DNA of 64,000 bases from Paenibacillus sp. FSL A5-0031 (GCF_001956295.1 NZ_MRTD01000002.1:64501-128500), one strand, 5' to 3'. Shown: positions 16,015-24,989, counted from the stretch's first letter. Numbers and translations are program-made. The notes: a model not told the origin generated them from the sequence alone.

Positions 16015-17012
16015 ATATTGTATACATCTGCCTTATATTGTGATAAGTTCTTTGGATTTGCGAACCATTCAATGGTCTCTTTCAAACCACGCTTAAACCC
16101 ATCGATTCCCCCATAATTAGGCTCCCAACCGAGTAGTTCTTTCGCTTTTTGATTATTTGCCCAGAGTCGTTCCACTTCACTTTTCTCAGGACGATGACGA
16201 ATTTCGTCTGTTTCAATTTCGATGTCCACTCCCATAACTTCCGCAATTATAGAAGCTGTTTCACCAATTGAAATTTCGTAGTTGCTTCCGATATTAATGA
16301 CTTCGCCAAGCGCTTTATCACTATTCAGAATGGAAACAAACCCATTTACAGTATCTTGTACATAGTTAAAGTCTCTCGTTGGACTCAGGGCTCCTAGTTT
16401 GATTGTCCTCGCGCCGGAAGCAAGCTGTGTAATAATAGTCGGTATCACAGCGCGTGCAGATTGACGTGGCCCATACGTATTAAAGGGGCGAATAATCGCT
16501 ACAGGAGTCTCGAAGGAACGGTTGAACGCTAATGCCATTTGGTCAGCACCGATTTTAGAAGCCGAGTAGGGCGACTGCCCTTGCAGGGGGTGATCTTCAT
16601 CAATCGGTACATATTGGGCAGTACCATAAACTTCACTCGTTGATGTATGAACCACTTTAGCTATATCAAGCTCACGTGCAGCCTGCAGCACATTTAGTGT
16701 ACCTTTGATATTTGTGTCTATATAAGTATCCGGTGAATGGTAGGAATACGGGATTGCGATTAACGAAGCCAAATGAAGCACTTTATCACAATCTTTCATC
16801 GCTTCCTTAACTCCATAGGGGTCTCTTATATCCCCAGCGAAAACTTCAAAATCTGACTTATGTGAGGAATGATCCAGCCATCCCCAAGAGTTAAATGAGT
16901 TATAATAAACAAATGCTTTTACCTCATATCCTAACGCTATCAATCTCTCTGTTACATGTGAGCCTATAAAACCGTCTGCTCCTGTTACAAGTACTTTCCC
17001 ATATGTATTCAA
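16011..17012 (-). CDS. legB: NAD-dependent 4,6-dehydratase LegB
   Basis: LegB starts the legionaminic acid route by making the 4-keto-6-deoxy nucleotide sugar. The 333-residue short-chain dehydrogenase has the NAD-binding VTGADGFIGSHV at residues about 8-19, the ASLIAIPYSY segment, and the catalytic YSASKIGAD near residue 150. IIRPFNTYGPRQSARAVIP is typical of the family. The start is TTG 17012 with GGGGTG seven bases upstream; no better start is in frame. It follows the MAF-type gene by 20 bases and overlaps legC, so it belongs to one long minus-strand operon. Confidence 0.94.
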   Translation of the reverse strand: MNTYGKVLVTGADGFIGSHVTERLIALGYEVKAFVYYNSFNSWGWLDHSSHKSDFEVFAGDIRDPYGVKEAMKDCDKVLHLASLIAIPYSYHSPDTYIDTNIKGTLNVLQAARELDIAKVVHTSTSEVYGTAQYVPIDEDHPLQGQSPYSASKIGADQMALAFNRSFETPVAIIRPFNTYGPRQSARAVIPTIITQLASGARTIKLGALSPTRDFNYVQDTVNGFVSILNSDKALGEVINIGSNYEISIGETASIIAEVMGVDIEIETDEIRHRPEKSEVERLWANNQKAKELLGWEPNYGGIDGFKRGLKETIEWFANPKNLSQYKADVYNI

Positions 17013-17032
17013 ATGCCTTCACCCCGGTTACA

Positions 17033-18805
17033 CTATTTGAATTTGTTCAAGCTTTCTTCGAGTATTGAAATAATGGTTGTGATGACAAAAACACTAATTG
17101 TAAGAAATTCAATTTGTATTTCTTTGTTTCTTCTAAAATTCTCTGAAGATAGAATATTCTCAATATCATAAAGCTTCCAAAACGCTGTAAGTAAAGCAGG
17201 TTGCAAATTGTGTCTTAACAACCAGTTACCCGTTACAATTCCGTATAGTGCATCACTTTTCTGTAGTTTAGTTAGTATCTTTTGCATTTCTTTATCTGAA
17301 GGAGAGTTAGCAATTTTTAATTTTGAAATATTAGTTTTCTGGTTTTCAAATTTCAATTTTATCTCAGAGAAGAACTGTACTTGTCCTTTTATCACTGTTT
17401 TCATTTGTTCTTTAGAAAGCGGATACGCTTGCTTATCCTTGAGTACATCCTTAACCGGTTGCAATTGTTCTGAACAATACTGTTGCAACACATCCTCAAG
17501 ACTCATTTGGGTCGTATTCGCAATTTTTGCCCCCCCTTCGGTAGCATTAATGACGAATAATTTATTATCGAATATTTGCTTTTCGAACCACAGTCTAAAG
17601 TTGATCCATATGTCTGTTGAAGTTACACTATCGCCGTAATAACCTTCAACTTTCAATTTTTCAACTTCAGAGAAAGTATAATTTGTAAGCTCTGCATCGT
17701 CATAAATCGTACCGCCCGCGTGAGACTGTTCCGTCGTACTTCCAAATGCTAAGTCTTGACCCACTAATACAATCGGTGATGCACCAATATGTGTAGCAAA
17801 TCCAAAGGCAACGTGAGCGCATGATATACCTGTTTTAATATAATTTTCCCCATGGACATCGAACACATCGCGAATCCAATTAAACTCACCGACATTCTCC
17901 CTCATAGGGACAATAATATCACCTTTAAATTCCTCGAATATCTTTGGATAGAGAACCATTGGTCCTACCAAGGTAGTTTCAATTGGATACTCTTTATTTT
18001 GGTAAAAATAAGTATACGTTTCTTCTTGCCTCTCAATTGAGCAAATAAAATCAGGTATAATTCCCTCATCACACAACCTGCTGGAAATCGTATCAACTGC
18101 AATGATGATAGCCTTATTTTTTATCTTCTTTAATTGGTCTATGTTTTTATTTAAGGATGGACCTGCGGCTACAATAATCGCTGGCTTATTCACAAAAGCA
18201 TTTTTCAAATGTGAAACGTCCTTCGATCTCAGCAGACAACTAATGTTAGTCATCGTCTGATTAAAACCAATCAAGCTATCTTCAACCGAATTACCTAATA
18301 CAAGTGCTTTATACTTAACAGTTTCAGTTACTTTTTTAACCAATGCTATACTTACATCTACCTCATTATTCCTGTAATGCGATGTGAAATAAAATTTAAT
18401 ACTCTTCATGTAATAGACAAGTATGGATGAAAACAAATTTTCTAAGAAAAAAGAAAATTTATTCAAATCATCAGCAAAAAGTACTACGCGTGAATTATTA
18501 AACAACCCTAAATCTTGATTATATAATGCATGATGAAAAAATGAAAAGTTAGGCTCAACGATAATAAGGTATGACTCTTTGCTCATGGTTCGAATTACAG
18601 TTTCAATCTCGTCAATGGAATTAATACCTACACATATAATGAGTTCCCGTTTGTTAGGATTAGGCTTATTCGATTCATCAAATTCATGATCTTGTTGATC
18701 ATTCATAATCGTATGTTGAATATCTTCTTCTTCCGGCTGACCAATCCAATGACCAGGATTTGCAGATAATAGTTCAATGTTCTTATCCAATAGAGTCTTC
18801 ACCAT
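17033..18805 (-). CDS. MAF-family flagellin glycosyltransferase (6-hydroxymethylpterin-pyrophosphokinase-like fold)
   Basis: The 590-residue protein belongs to the motility-associated factor (MAF) family. Members transfer nonulosonic acids to Ser/Thr residues of flagellin in Campylobacter, Clostridium and Geobacillus. An N-terminal region (about 1-190) precedes the core (about 200-450) with KPAIIVAAGPSLNKNIDQL, AVDTISSRLC, CSIERQEETY, ISCAHVAFGFATHIG and VLVGQDLAFG. A helical C-terminal region follows. ATG 18805 follows AAGGAGCATCCAGC. It lies just behind hag and its terminator and before legB. Acceptor and sugar are inferred from this position: flagellin and CMP-legionaminic acid. Only one MAF gene is visible. 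Confidence 0.9.
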   Translation of the reverse strand: MVKTLLDKNIELLSANPGHWIGQPEEEDIQHTIMNDQQDHEFDESNKPNPNKRELIICVGINSIDEIETVIRTMSKESYLIIVEPNFSFFHHALYNQDLGLFNNSRVVLFADDLNKFSFFLENLFSSILVYYMKSIKFYFTSHYRNNEVDVSIALVKKVTETVKYKALVLGNSVEDSLIGFNQTMTNISCLLRSKDVSHLKNAFVNKPAIIVAAGPSLNKNIDQLKKIKNKAIIIAVDTISSRLCDEGIIPDFICSIERQEETYTYFYQNKEYPIETTLVGPMVLYPKIFEEFKGDIIVPMRENVGEFNWIRDVFDVHGENYIKTGISCAHVAFGFATHIGASPIVLVGQDLAFGSTTEQSHAGGTIYDDAELTNYTFSEVEKLKVEGYYGDSVTSTDIWINFRLWFEKQIFDNKLFVINATEGGAKIANTTQMSLEDVLQQYCSEQLQPVKDVLKDKQAYPLSKEQMKTVIKGQVQFFSEIKLKFENQKTNISKLKIANSPSDKEMQKILTKLQKSDALYGIVTGNWLLRHNLQPALLTAFWKLYDIENILSSENFRRNKEIQIEFLTISVFVITTIISILEESLNKFK

Positions 18806-18855
18806 GCTGGATGCTCCTTATAATTAAATTGCTGCCAAACAACCTATATTATGCC

Positions 18856-18888
18856 AAAAAATCTCCCGAAAAATTCGAGAGATTTTTT
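18856..18888 (-). terminator. Terminator behind hag
   Basis: Arms AAAAAATCTC and GAGATTTTTT enclose a 13-base loop, 35 bases past the hag stop. A U-rich tail exists on the minus strand. The glycosylation genes further along need readthrough or their own promoter. Confidence 0.75.
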
Positions 18889-18922
18889 GGATTTTTCGTT
18901 TATTGCTACTCAATCGTATTGA

Positions 18923-20107
18923 TTATCTCAACAATTGAAGCACGCCTTGCGGCTGTTGATTGGCTTGAGCAAGCATCGCTTGTGCAGCTTGTGCAAGGAT
19001 ACTATTTTTCGTTTGTGCCATCATTTCCTTAGCCATGTCTGTATCACGGATACGAGATTCAGCAGCAGTCAAGTTCTCGGATGCAGCGCCCAAGTTGTTA
19101 ATCGTGTGCTCAAGTCTGTTTTGAATAGCACCCAAGCTTGAACGTTGGGAAGAAACTTTTTGCATAGCGTTTTGTACCGTTTCAATTGCTGTAGCAGCAC
19201 CGAATTTAGAAGAAATATCAATATCTTTAACACCCAAAGCAGATGCACGCATGTCACTAACTGAGATAAATGCTGTTTGACCCGCATTTGCGCCGATTTG
19301 TGTCATGATCGAACCAGCAAGATCGTTAGCAGCAACTTCAGCTTTACCGAATACAAACGTCATGCTTTCTCCGACTTTCATGTTAGCAGTCGCATCAGAA
19401 ATAGCAATCGTTTGATCTGCTGTGAAGATACCACTTCCTGAACTGAAAGTAATGGACAATGATGCAACTACGATAGCTGTTGAACCAACAGCTTTACCAT
19501 CCGGTCCAACAACAGAGAACGTGCTACCAGTAGATGTTCCACCAGTTTTAACGATCATGTACGCGCCATCTTTACCTGAGCCCGTAGCAGCAGCAGCATT
19601 TAAATCAGCTGCAACTGTCGTTGCAATTGTAACACCTGAGTTATTGTTGATTTTAGCAAAACCAGCTACTGCCTCACTTACACCTTTTGCAGAACCGTCA
19701 AGCAATTTCTTTGTATTGAACTCCGTTGTGTTACCGATACGATCAAGTTCAGATACCAATTGCTTAACTTCTGATTGAAGCTCTTTACGGTCAGCATCTG
19801 TGTTTGTATCATTCGCAGATTGAACAGAAAGTTCACGCATACGTTGCAAGATGGAGTGAGTTTCGTTCAATGCGCCCTCAGCCGTTTGGATCAAGGAAAT
19901 GCTGTCTTGAGCATTTTTTGAACCCATTTCTAGACCGCGGATTTGACCACGCATTTTTTCGGAAATTGCTAGACCTGCTGCATCGTCGCCAGCACGGTTA
20001 ATTTTCAAACCAGAAGACAATTTTTCGATGTTTTTGCTTGTTGCTGCTTGGTTAGCACCCAATTGACGGTGCGTGTTCAAAGCTGTAATGTTGTGGTTAA
20101 TAATCAT
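18923..20107 (-). CDS. hag: Flagellin
   Basis: The filament subunit, 394 residues. The N-terminal D0/D1 domain is highly conserved ([40 protein letters not shown]), as is the C-terminal D0/D1 ([30 protein letters not shown], ending QGVLQLLR). A central variable domain (about 130-300) is rich in Ala, Gly, Ser and Thr and offers many O-glycosylation sites. I chose ATG 20107 rather than the upstream in-frame start because AAGGAGG lies eight bases before it and the MIINHN opening is universal. It has a sigma-D promoter, two CsrA-type sites in the leader and a terminator, so it should be made as a strong single-gene message. Confidence 0.98.
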   Translation of the reverse strand: MIINHNITALNTHRQLGANQAATSKNIEKLSSGLKINRAGDDAAGLAISEKMRGQIRGLEMGSKNAQDSISLIQTAEGALNETHSILQRMRELSVQSANDTNTDADRKELQSEVKQLVSELDRIGNTTEFNTKKLLDGSAKGVSEAVAGFAKINNNSGVTIATTVAADLNAAAATGSGKDGAYMIVKTGGTSTGSTFSVVGPDGKAVGSTAIVVASLSITFSSGSGIFTADQTIAISDATANMKVGESMTFVFGKAEVAANDLAGSIMTQIGANAGQTAFISVSDMRASALGVKDIDISSKFGAATAIETVQNAMQKVSSQRSSLGAIQNRLEHTINNLGAASENLTAAESRIRDTDMAKEMMAQTKNSILAQAAQAMLAQANQQPQGVLQLLR

Positions 20108-20111
20108 TAGT

Positions 20112-20127
20112 ATTTCCTCCTTGAAAT
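20112..20127 (-). promoter_or_regulatory. CsrA-type site overlapping the hag Shine-Dalgarno
   Basis: The minus strand reads ATTTCAAGGAGGAAAT. A five-base-pair stem (ATTTC/GAAAT) would display AAGGAG in the loop. CsrA binding here would block the ribosome, as at the B. subtilis hag leader. Confidence 0.65.
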
Positions 20128-20135
20128 TTTCGTAT

Positions 20136-20153
20136 TTCCGCATCCTTGCGGAA
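20136..20153 (-). promoter_or_regulatory. Upstream CsrA-binding hairpin in the hag leader
   Basis: The minus strand reads TTCCGCAAGGATGCGGAA, a perfect six-base-pair stem with an AAGGAT loop. GGA in a hexaloop is the classic CsrA recognition element. It lies about 30 bases upstream of the ATG. Confidence 0.75.
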
Positions 20154-20197
20154 GCTTACAATAATAGGTCGGCCGCTCTATTATCGCGCTACTATAT

Positions 20198-20224
20198 TTA
20201 TCGGAATCCTACTTCAATTGTTTA
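20198..20224 (-). promoter_or_regulatory. Sigma-D promoter of hag
   Basis: Minus strand: TAAA, a 15-base spacer and TCCGATAA, close to the TAAA-N15-GCCGATAT consensus. It would start an untranslated leader of about 85 bases holding both CsrA sites. Confidence 0.85.
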
Positions 20225-20246
20225 TAGCTTATAATTAAATATACGA

Positions 20247-20471
20247 TTATTTTTTAAAAAACTTTGTAACGTCCTCTATAGATAAAGAATTAATAGCTGC
20301 TGCACGATTTTCAGCTTGAATAGCCATATATATTTCTTTACGATGAATATCTACTTCCTTAGGCGCCCTTATCCCTAATTTCACATTGTCCCCTTCTACG
20401 CCTAGAACAATAATTTCAACGTTTGTTCCAATCATAATGGACTCATTGCTTTTACGTGATAAAACAAGCAT
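20247..20471 (-). CDS. csrA: Carbon storage regulator CsrA, translational repressor of flagellin
   Basis: A 74-residue RNA-binding homodimer. The sequence [20 protein letters not shown]...[19 protein letters not shown] is typical, with the binding residues at the first strand (LVLSRK) and at the end of strand 5 (APKEVDIHR). ATG 20471 follows AGGTAGAAAAG. In B. subtilis CsrA represses hag translation by binding its leader and is freed by the antagonist FliW. fliW, csrA and hag are adjacent here with matching GGA hairpins. Its C-terminus is somewhat extended ([16 protein letters not shown]), as in other FliW-containing lineages where FliW contacts this part. Confidence 0.98.
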   Translation of the reverse strand: MLVLSRKSNESIMIGTNVEIIVLGVEGDNVKLGIRAPKEVDIHRKEIYMAIQAENRAAAINSLSIEDVTKFFKK

Positions 20472-20486
20472 AGCTTTTCTACCTCC

Positions 20487-20879
20487 CTAGGTTTGATTGA
20501 GCGGAGCACGCGAGCTGTATGTATTATCATGGAGAATGAGCTGTTTCCCGAGCAGCATTCTACGATTCAAAATAATCGGGGCAAGTAAATTGATTGTTGC
20601 ATTCGCAAAGTCTGTGTTTATGGTCAGTACAGACCAAATCTCGACCTCTTCTTCACTGGTGATTCCCAGTTCTTCTTTAACATGATCGGGGAGCTGCCAT
20701 TCATACTCTGGATAAAATAAGAACGGGTCTGCGACCAATAAAGATATGGATGGTTCATCACCAGCCTTCATTAGCTTCATCGGCAGATTATCTCCTACCT
20801 CTTCGAATATGAATTGAGTCAAGTGCTCAAAGCCTGGAATGCCCTGCTCAAACTTATAGCTAGTTTGTTCTGTACTCAC
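20487..20879 (-). CDS. fliW: Flagellar assembly factor FliW
   Basis: FliW binds either flagellin or CsrA. When flagellin is exported, freed FliW sequesters CsrA and hag translation resumes. The 130-residue product has YKFEQGIPGFEHLTQFIF near the start, the SLLVADPFLFYPEYE segment and the C-terminal NLLAPIILNRRMLLGKQLIL. I chose GTG 20879 because AGGGGGTT lies nine bases upstream and conservation starts there. The in-frame sequence further upstream, up to about 20969, does not look like FliW. It lies 15 bases before csrA, so the two are co-transcribed. Confidence 0.95.
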   Translation of the reverse strand: MSTEQTSYKFEQGIPGFEHLTQFIFEEVGDNLPMKLMKAGDEPSISLLVADPFLFYPEYEWQLPDHVKEELGITSEEEVEIWSVLTINTDFANATINLLAPIILNRRMLLGKQLILHDNTYSSRAPLNQT

Positions 20880-20978
20880 ATTATAACCCCCTAATAGGAT
20901 AACTATTTTATTAAAAATAAAAACTATAGACCCTATGCGTTTTACGCAATTGATCCATAGTTTTAACATTAACGATCT

Positions 20979-21545
20979 CTAAATAAGTTGGTCAATTTGT
21001 GGTGGAGTAATCTCCACTTTAGGATATTGACTCATATATATATCTAATTTGCCGCGCTCATATTCAATAATGGGCTTGTTCACTTGCACGTTATAATTCA
21101 CTCTTCCAGGAGTCGTATCAATAGTCAGTTCACCAGGTATATATTCAATATCAATATTATCATAGGAAGCTTCCCCGACAAAATCAAACTCAGGAAATGT
21201 TCTTTGCCACTCCCTGGCCATCTCTGCTATCGGATTCCCTCCCAAATGAATCGATGCCATCTGATCGCCCTTCTGCACAATACGTGCAATGCCCTTTAAA
21301 GCGATATCGGAAGCCATTGAATATATTTTGCTCATCGTCTCTAAATTGTTTCCAAGCGCTAAAGCATCATAAACGCGATCCTGATTAATTTCGAGCCTTC
21401 CTTTTGTCGTCTGAAAATGCTGTTCCGGGCGAATTTGTTCCATCTCTATTGTAGGAGCTGGCTGCTCAATTCGTTGTTTTCCCAAATCAGCATCGATAAA
21501 AAGAGCTGCATCCTGCGTACGTATCTGAATCTGAGGAATTTGCAT
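20979..21545 (-). CDS. DUF6470 (YviE-like) flagellar-operon protein
   Basis: A 188-residue soluble protein of unknown function, found between flgL and fliW in Bacillales (B. subtilis yviE position). It starts MQIPQIQIRTQDAALFID and has a helical centre (DALALGNNLETMSKIYSMASDIALKGIARIVQKGDQM) and a beta-rich end (VNYNVQVNKPIIEYERGKLDIYM). ATG 21545 follows AGGTGGAG by six bases; the upstream in-frame GTG lies inside that Shine-Dalgarno. No enzyme motif is seen. Its position suggests a late flagellar role. Confidence 0.85.
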   Translation of the reverse strand: MQIPQIQIRTQDAALFIDADLGKQRIEQPAPTIEMEQIRPEQHFQTTKGRLEINQDRVYDALALGNNLETMSKIYSMASDIALKGIARIVQKGDQMASIHLGGNPIAEMAREWQRTFPEFDFVGEASYDNIDIEYIPGELTIDTTPGRVNYNVQVNKPIIEYERGKLDIYMSQYPKVEITPPQIDQLI

Positions 21546-21557
21546 GTTAAGCTCCAC

Positions 21558-22529
21558 CTATCTCAAGAAATCAACCAAGCTTGGACGTATAAGCTGTGCT
21601 CCTACTGATAGGGAAGCTTGGTAAACGTTTTCCTCTGTTTTCATATTTGTAATCACTTCTGCCATATCTGCATCTTCCGTTTTTGCCTGAACCGTTTTTA
21701 GATTAATTTCGATATCCGCTAGTCTATTTTGAATGATATCAACTCGATTGACCTTTGCACCGACTTCAGCTCTCTTCGAAAGCATCGTATTCATACGAGT
21801 CTCTACCTGACTAATTAGTGCGGAAATTCCTTTTTGATCACTTGAACCCAACATATCATGTGCACGTTGAAGCAATAAGAACACGTTGTCACTGCTTTCA
21901 ATCTCTGCTTGAGTTGCATTTGGAGATATCGCGTTACCAAAAACTTCATTACCCGTTATATTTATTCCCAATTTCATACCCGCGGATAGTTCATATTTAA
22001 TGGAACCAGTATCTGAGTTTACTTGATATGCTTTTAACAAAGGTGGATCAGCTACTAAATCCACTTTTCCGTCTGCACCCAGCGTCGGATAAGGCTTATC
22101 ACCCGTCAATTCCCCATTAAATACTTGTTTACCGTTAAATTGACTATTACCAATTTCAACCATTTGATTGTACATCTGTGATATTTCGACTTTAATCGCG
22201 TCAAGGCTTGTTTGTTCGAGCGTCCCGTTTGCGCCCTTAACTAACAATTCCCTAAAACGCTGCATAATATCTCCCGCTTGACCTATAGAAGTGTCCGTAT
22301 ATTCCAGCATAGATAATGCAGAGCTTACATTTTCGGAGTATTGCGTGTTAGAATCTATCTCACTCCTGTATCTAAGAGCAAAAGTAATACCAACCGGATC
22401 GTCGGAGGGCTTATTGATCTTCATACCCGTGGAAAGCTGGTTTTGTAGGTTGTTCATACGCCCCATATTGTTCGATATATTACGAAGCAACTGTGTATTC
22501 ATCATCGATTGTGTTACGCGAAATGACAT
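21558..22529 (-). CDS. flgL: Flagellar hook-associated protein FlgL (HAP3)
   Basis: FlgL is the junction protein between hook-filament adaptor FlgK and the flagellin filament. The 323-residue protein has flagellin-like terminal helices (MSFRVTQSMMNTQLLRNISN, NQLSTGMKINKPSDDPVGI; C-terminal ADMAEVITNMKTEENVYQASLSVGAQ). The central domain is short. It follows flgK by 18 bases and precedes the YviE-like gene by 12, all on the minus strand, and must be in one operon. ATG 22529 is preceded by GGAGGTGTAAG. Confidence 0.97.
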   Translation of the reverse strand: MSFRVTQSMMNTQLLRNISNNMGRMNNLQNQLSTGMKINKPSDDPVGITFALRYRSEIDSNTQYSENVSSALSMLEYTDTSIGQAGDIMQRFRELLVKGANGTLEQTSLDAIKVEISQMYNQMVEIGNSQFNGKQVFNGELTGDKPYPTLGADGKVDLVADPPLLKAYQVNSDTGSIKYELSAGMKLGINITGNEVFGNAISPNATQAEIESSDNVFLLLQRAHDMLGSSDQKGISALISQVETRMNTMLSKRAEVGAKVNRVDIIQNRLADIEINLKTVQAKTEDADMAEVITNMKTEENVYQASLSVGAQLIRPSLVDFLR

Positions 22530-22547
22530 CCCTTACACCTCCATGTT

Positions 22548-24107
22548 TTACAGACCTACACGGCCCATCCCATTAATAACTTTATCTAAAATTTCATCAA
22601 TCATCGTCATATTTCGAGCAGCTGCATTGTATGCATGCTGGAACTTAATCATGTTGGACATTTCTTCATCTAGCGAAACTCCGCTAACCGATTGTCTGCG
22701 GGATTCAACTTGGTCGACGATAATTTGTTGATTCGCTTGCATACGAGTTGCTTCCGCAGCTTGTACACCTAACTGGCCCACAACAGAACGGAAATAAGCA
22801 TCCACCGTGTTTTTATTTTCACCTGTCCCCGCGTCGAAGTCGAAACGAGTATCCCTCATTTGTGAGAAAAGGACAGCCAAAGAGTTGTTACCGCTTATAA
22901 CTGACTCTGAACCATCTGCATTCGTAGCTACCCGCATAGATGTCGCAATCAAATTTGAATTTGCAACAATTGCAGGATTAAGCGTGATGTTGCCGGCATT
23001 CAATCCAGCAGTACTGCCGTTTGCATCTGTAAAGAAAGGCAAACCCGCTTCTTGTCCAGCCAACGAATAGCCAAGCTGATGCAAACCATTCAAACCTTTT
23101 ACCGTAACCTTTGTATCTTCGTTCAGTGTACGATTTGTGCCTGTATAGGTTACGTTATTCAACACTGTTCCTTCTGGCAAAACAGATCCTTTAGGCAGCG
23201 TAACCTCAAACTCGCCATTCGCCATCGTTTGAACGAGATTATTGAGTTCTCCGATGTACCCCTCGACGTAATGATCTCTTGCATATATCGTTCCATAAAT
23301 AGCGCCGCTATTTAAATCACCATTAGCAACCGCTGTAGTAACAGCTGCTGAATCCAGAGAAGCAGTAGCTGTTCCTTGCACCAGCTCCGTACCGCCCATC
23401 GTAATGCGATAGCCGCTCTCTTGGTCTTCTACGCGAATATTGATTAATCCCGAAAGCTGATCTGTAATCAGGTCACGCTGATCCCGCAAATCATTTGCGT
23501 TATCACCTAAGCTTTCAACCCGTCTAATCTCGCCATTTAACTGGGCGATGCTCGTTGTAATCGAATTAACCGTATTTAAGTTAATCTCTACATTTTCCGT
23601 CAAATCAGCTTTTAAATCGCTGAGCTGCTTAGCTGTGTAATTAAAAGAATCCACCAATGCCATCGTTTGTTCCATAACGACTTTGCGGCCATCCGCATTC
23701 TCAGGGTTTTTGCTGAGGTCTGACCACGAATTCCAAAAGTTCGAGATCACCGTTCTAAGGCCCGTGTCGCTTGGTTCATTAACGATACCCTCGAGCTTAG
23801 AGAGCGTGTCGAGCTGAACTGAGAAATTACCAAGTGATTTATATTCATTGCGATACTGATTATCCAGAAACTTCTCTCTAATCCGAGTGATGGAAGAAGC
23901 CTCAACGCCTGTACCCAGCTGACCAGCTGCTGTAGATTTGGAGAAACCAACCGCGTCTATCGGTCTTGATGCAGTCATGTTCACCACTTGGCGTGAGTAG
24001 CCTGCCGTATTCGCGTTTGAAATGTTGTGTCCAGTTGTATTCAGAGCAGACTGAGTGGTAAATAAGCTGCGCCTTGCCGTTTCTAAGCCATGAAAAGTGG
24101 ATGCCAT
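22548..24107 (-). CDS. flgK: Flagellar hook-associated protein FlgK (HAP1)
   Basis: FlgK is the first hook-filament junction protein. The 519-residue product opens with FHGLETARRSLFTTQSALNTTGHNISNANTAGYSRQ, the rod/hook-type N-terminal motif. It has the FlgK helical core (about 90-200) and ends with the C-terminal motif VSGVSLDEEMSNMIKFQHAYNAAARNMTMIDEILDKVINGMGR. Domains in between are Ala/Asn-rich and variable. Spacing to flgN is 19 bases and to flgL 18 bases, so the flgM-to-csrA genes appear as one transcription unit. Confidence 0.97.
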   Translation of the reverse strand: MASTFHGLETARRSLFTTQSALNTTGHNISNANTAGYSRQVVNMTASRPIDAVGFSKSTAAGQLGTGVEASSITRIREKFLDNQYRNEYKSLGNFSVQLDTLSKLEGIVNEPSDTGLRTVISNFWNSWSDLSKNPENADGRKVVMEQTMALVDSFNYTAKQLSDLKADLTENVEINLNTVNSITTSIAQLNGEIRRVESLGDNANDLRDQRDLITDQLSGLINIRVEDQESGYRITMGGTELVQGTATASLDSAAVTTAVANGDLNSGAIYGTIYARDHYVEGYIGELNNLVQTMANGEFEVTLPKGSVLPEGTVLNNVTYTGTNRTLNEDTKVTVKGLNGLHQLGYSLAGQEAGLPFFTDANGSTAGLNAGNITLNPAIVANSNLIATSMRVATNADGSESVISGNNSLAVLFSQMRDTRFDFDAGTGENKNTVDAYFRSVVGQLGVQAAEATRMQANQQIIVDQVESRRQSVSGVSLDEEMSNMIKFQHAYNAAARNMTMIDEILDKVINGMGRVGL

Positions 24108-24126
24108 CGTATATTGTCCTCTCTTG

Positions 24127-24630
24127 TTACGTTTTCATATTAAATCGGCCATTACGATTTAAGGCCATGCCTTGAACAGCACGATGATAGGTCGCTTCTT
24201 CCTCAGTCGGACCAAGCAGCAAATCTTGCGTAAAATGCAAATGCTCCAAAGTCATCCTTACGAGCTGTTGATTGAATTCGTTAATATCTTGAAGTTTCTT
24301 AAGTGCTGCCGACAGCTCATTCCATATCGCCTGAAGCTGCTGCTTCTCATTCGCTTGGTATACAGCTTGTATGAGCTTCTCCATTTTGAACGAACGATGG
24401 GCAGTCAGCTTCTGATCAAGCATATATTTCCCTATCAAAAAGATACGCTGCTGCTCCAGATCCATGATCCGCTGAAGACTCTTCTTCTCTTTGCTGGAAA
24501 TATACGAGAGCGTCTCTACTTGGTTCACTGTAATAGCCGACGTCTTCGCGTTGCCGTATTCAATAAGCTGCAGGTGCTCGTCTAAAAGCTCTTGCAAAAT
24601 CACGATGATTTGCTGGATGTACTCATTCAT
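24127..24630 (-). CDS. flgN: FlgN family flagellar export chaperone
   Basis: A 167-residue helical protein in the usual flgM-flgN-flgK position. FlgN binds the C-termini of FlgK and FlgL and delivers them to the export gate. The sequence is coiled-coil-like throughout (IIVILQELLDEHLQLIEYGNAKTSAI; KEKKSLQRIMDLEQQRIFLIGKYM; AIWNELSAALKKLQDINEFNQQLV). Sequence conservation in this family is low, so the call relies on position, size and helical pattern. ATG 24630 lies eight bases after the flgM stop. Confidence 0.92.
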   Translation of the reverse strand: MNEYIQQIIVILQELLDEHLQLIEYGNAKTSAITVNQVETLSYISSKEKKSLQRIMDLEQQRIFLIGKYMLDQKLTAHRSFKMEKLIQAVYQANEKQQLQAIWNELSAALKKLQDINEFNQQLVRMTLEHLHFTQDLLLGPTEEEATYHRAVQGMALNRNGRFNMKT

Positions 24631-24638
24631 TTAGAGGA

Positions 24639-24905
24639 TTACTCCTTCAGGAAGGGAAGCAGCTTCTCGGCAATCTTGCCAGCTTCCACATGATAGTTGC
24701 CTGTTGCTACCGAACGCTTCAGCTGCTCAATATGTTCTGTTCTGTCCGCTCCGCTTGCTTTGCTTGTCGATAGCAATTCCTTAGCTGCAGCAGAGATTTG
24801 AACCTCGTCCTTCTGCTTTGCCTTGTCTGCTCCGCCTACTCTAGCTTCCGAATGCTTCTGGTAAGGATTAAGCGCTCCGATACGATTCGTCTCATTTATT
24901 TTCAT
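24639..24905 (-). CDS. flgM: Anti-sigma-D factor FlgM
   Basis: FlgM holds sigma-D inactive until the hook is complete and it is exported or degraded. The 88-residue product has a disordered N-terminus (MKINETNRIGALNPYQKH) and the sigma-binding C-terminal helices (VQISAAAKELLSTSK; RTEHIEQLKRSVATGNYHVEAGKIAEKLLPFL). ATG 24905 is preceded by GAGGTGGGTAAACA. A sigma-D promoter lies about 60 bases upstream, giving negative feedback as in B. subtilis. Confidence 0.96.
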   Translation of the reverse strand: MKINETNRIGALNPYQKHSEARVGGADKAKQKDEVQISAAAKELLSTSKASGADRTEHIEQLKRSVATGNYHVEAGKIAEKLLPFLKE

Positions 24906-24933
24906 TGTTTACCCACCTCATTATTTACAGGAA

Positions 24934-24971
24934 CTAAAAAAGCCGATTACCTTTACAAGTATTATCGGCTT
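24934..24971 (-). terminator. Hairpin with U tail between yvyF and flgM
   Basis: On the minus strand AAGCCGAT, a 16-base loop and ATCGGCTT are followed by TTTT. It can end the yvyF transcript. Its upstream arm contains the -10 element of the flgM sigma-D promoter. Confidence 0.65.
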
Positions 24972-24989
24972 CAGTCAAGTGAAATTTTA
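24962..24989 (-). promoter_or_regulatory. Sigma-D promoter of flgM
   Basis: Minus strand: TAAA, a 16-base spacer and GCCGATAA, seven of eight matches to the sigma-D -10 consensus. It lies about 60 bases before the flgM ATG. Confidence 0.8.
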
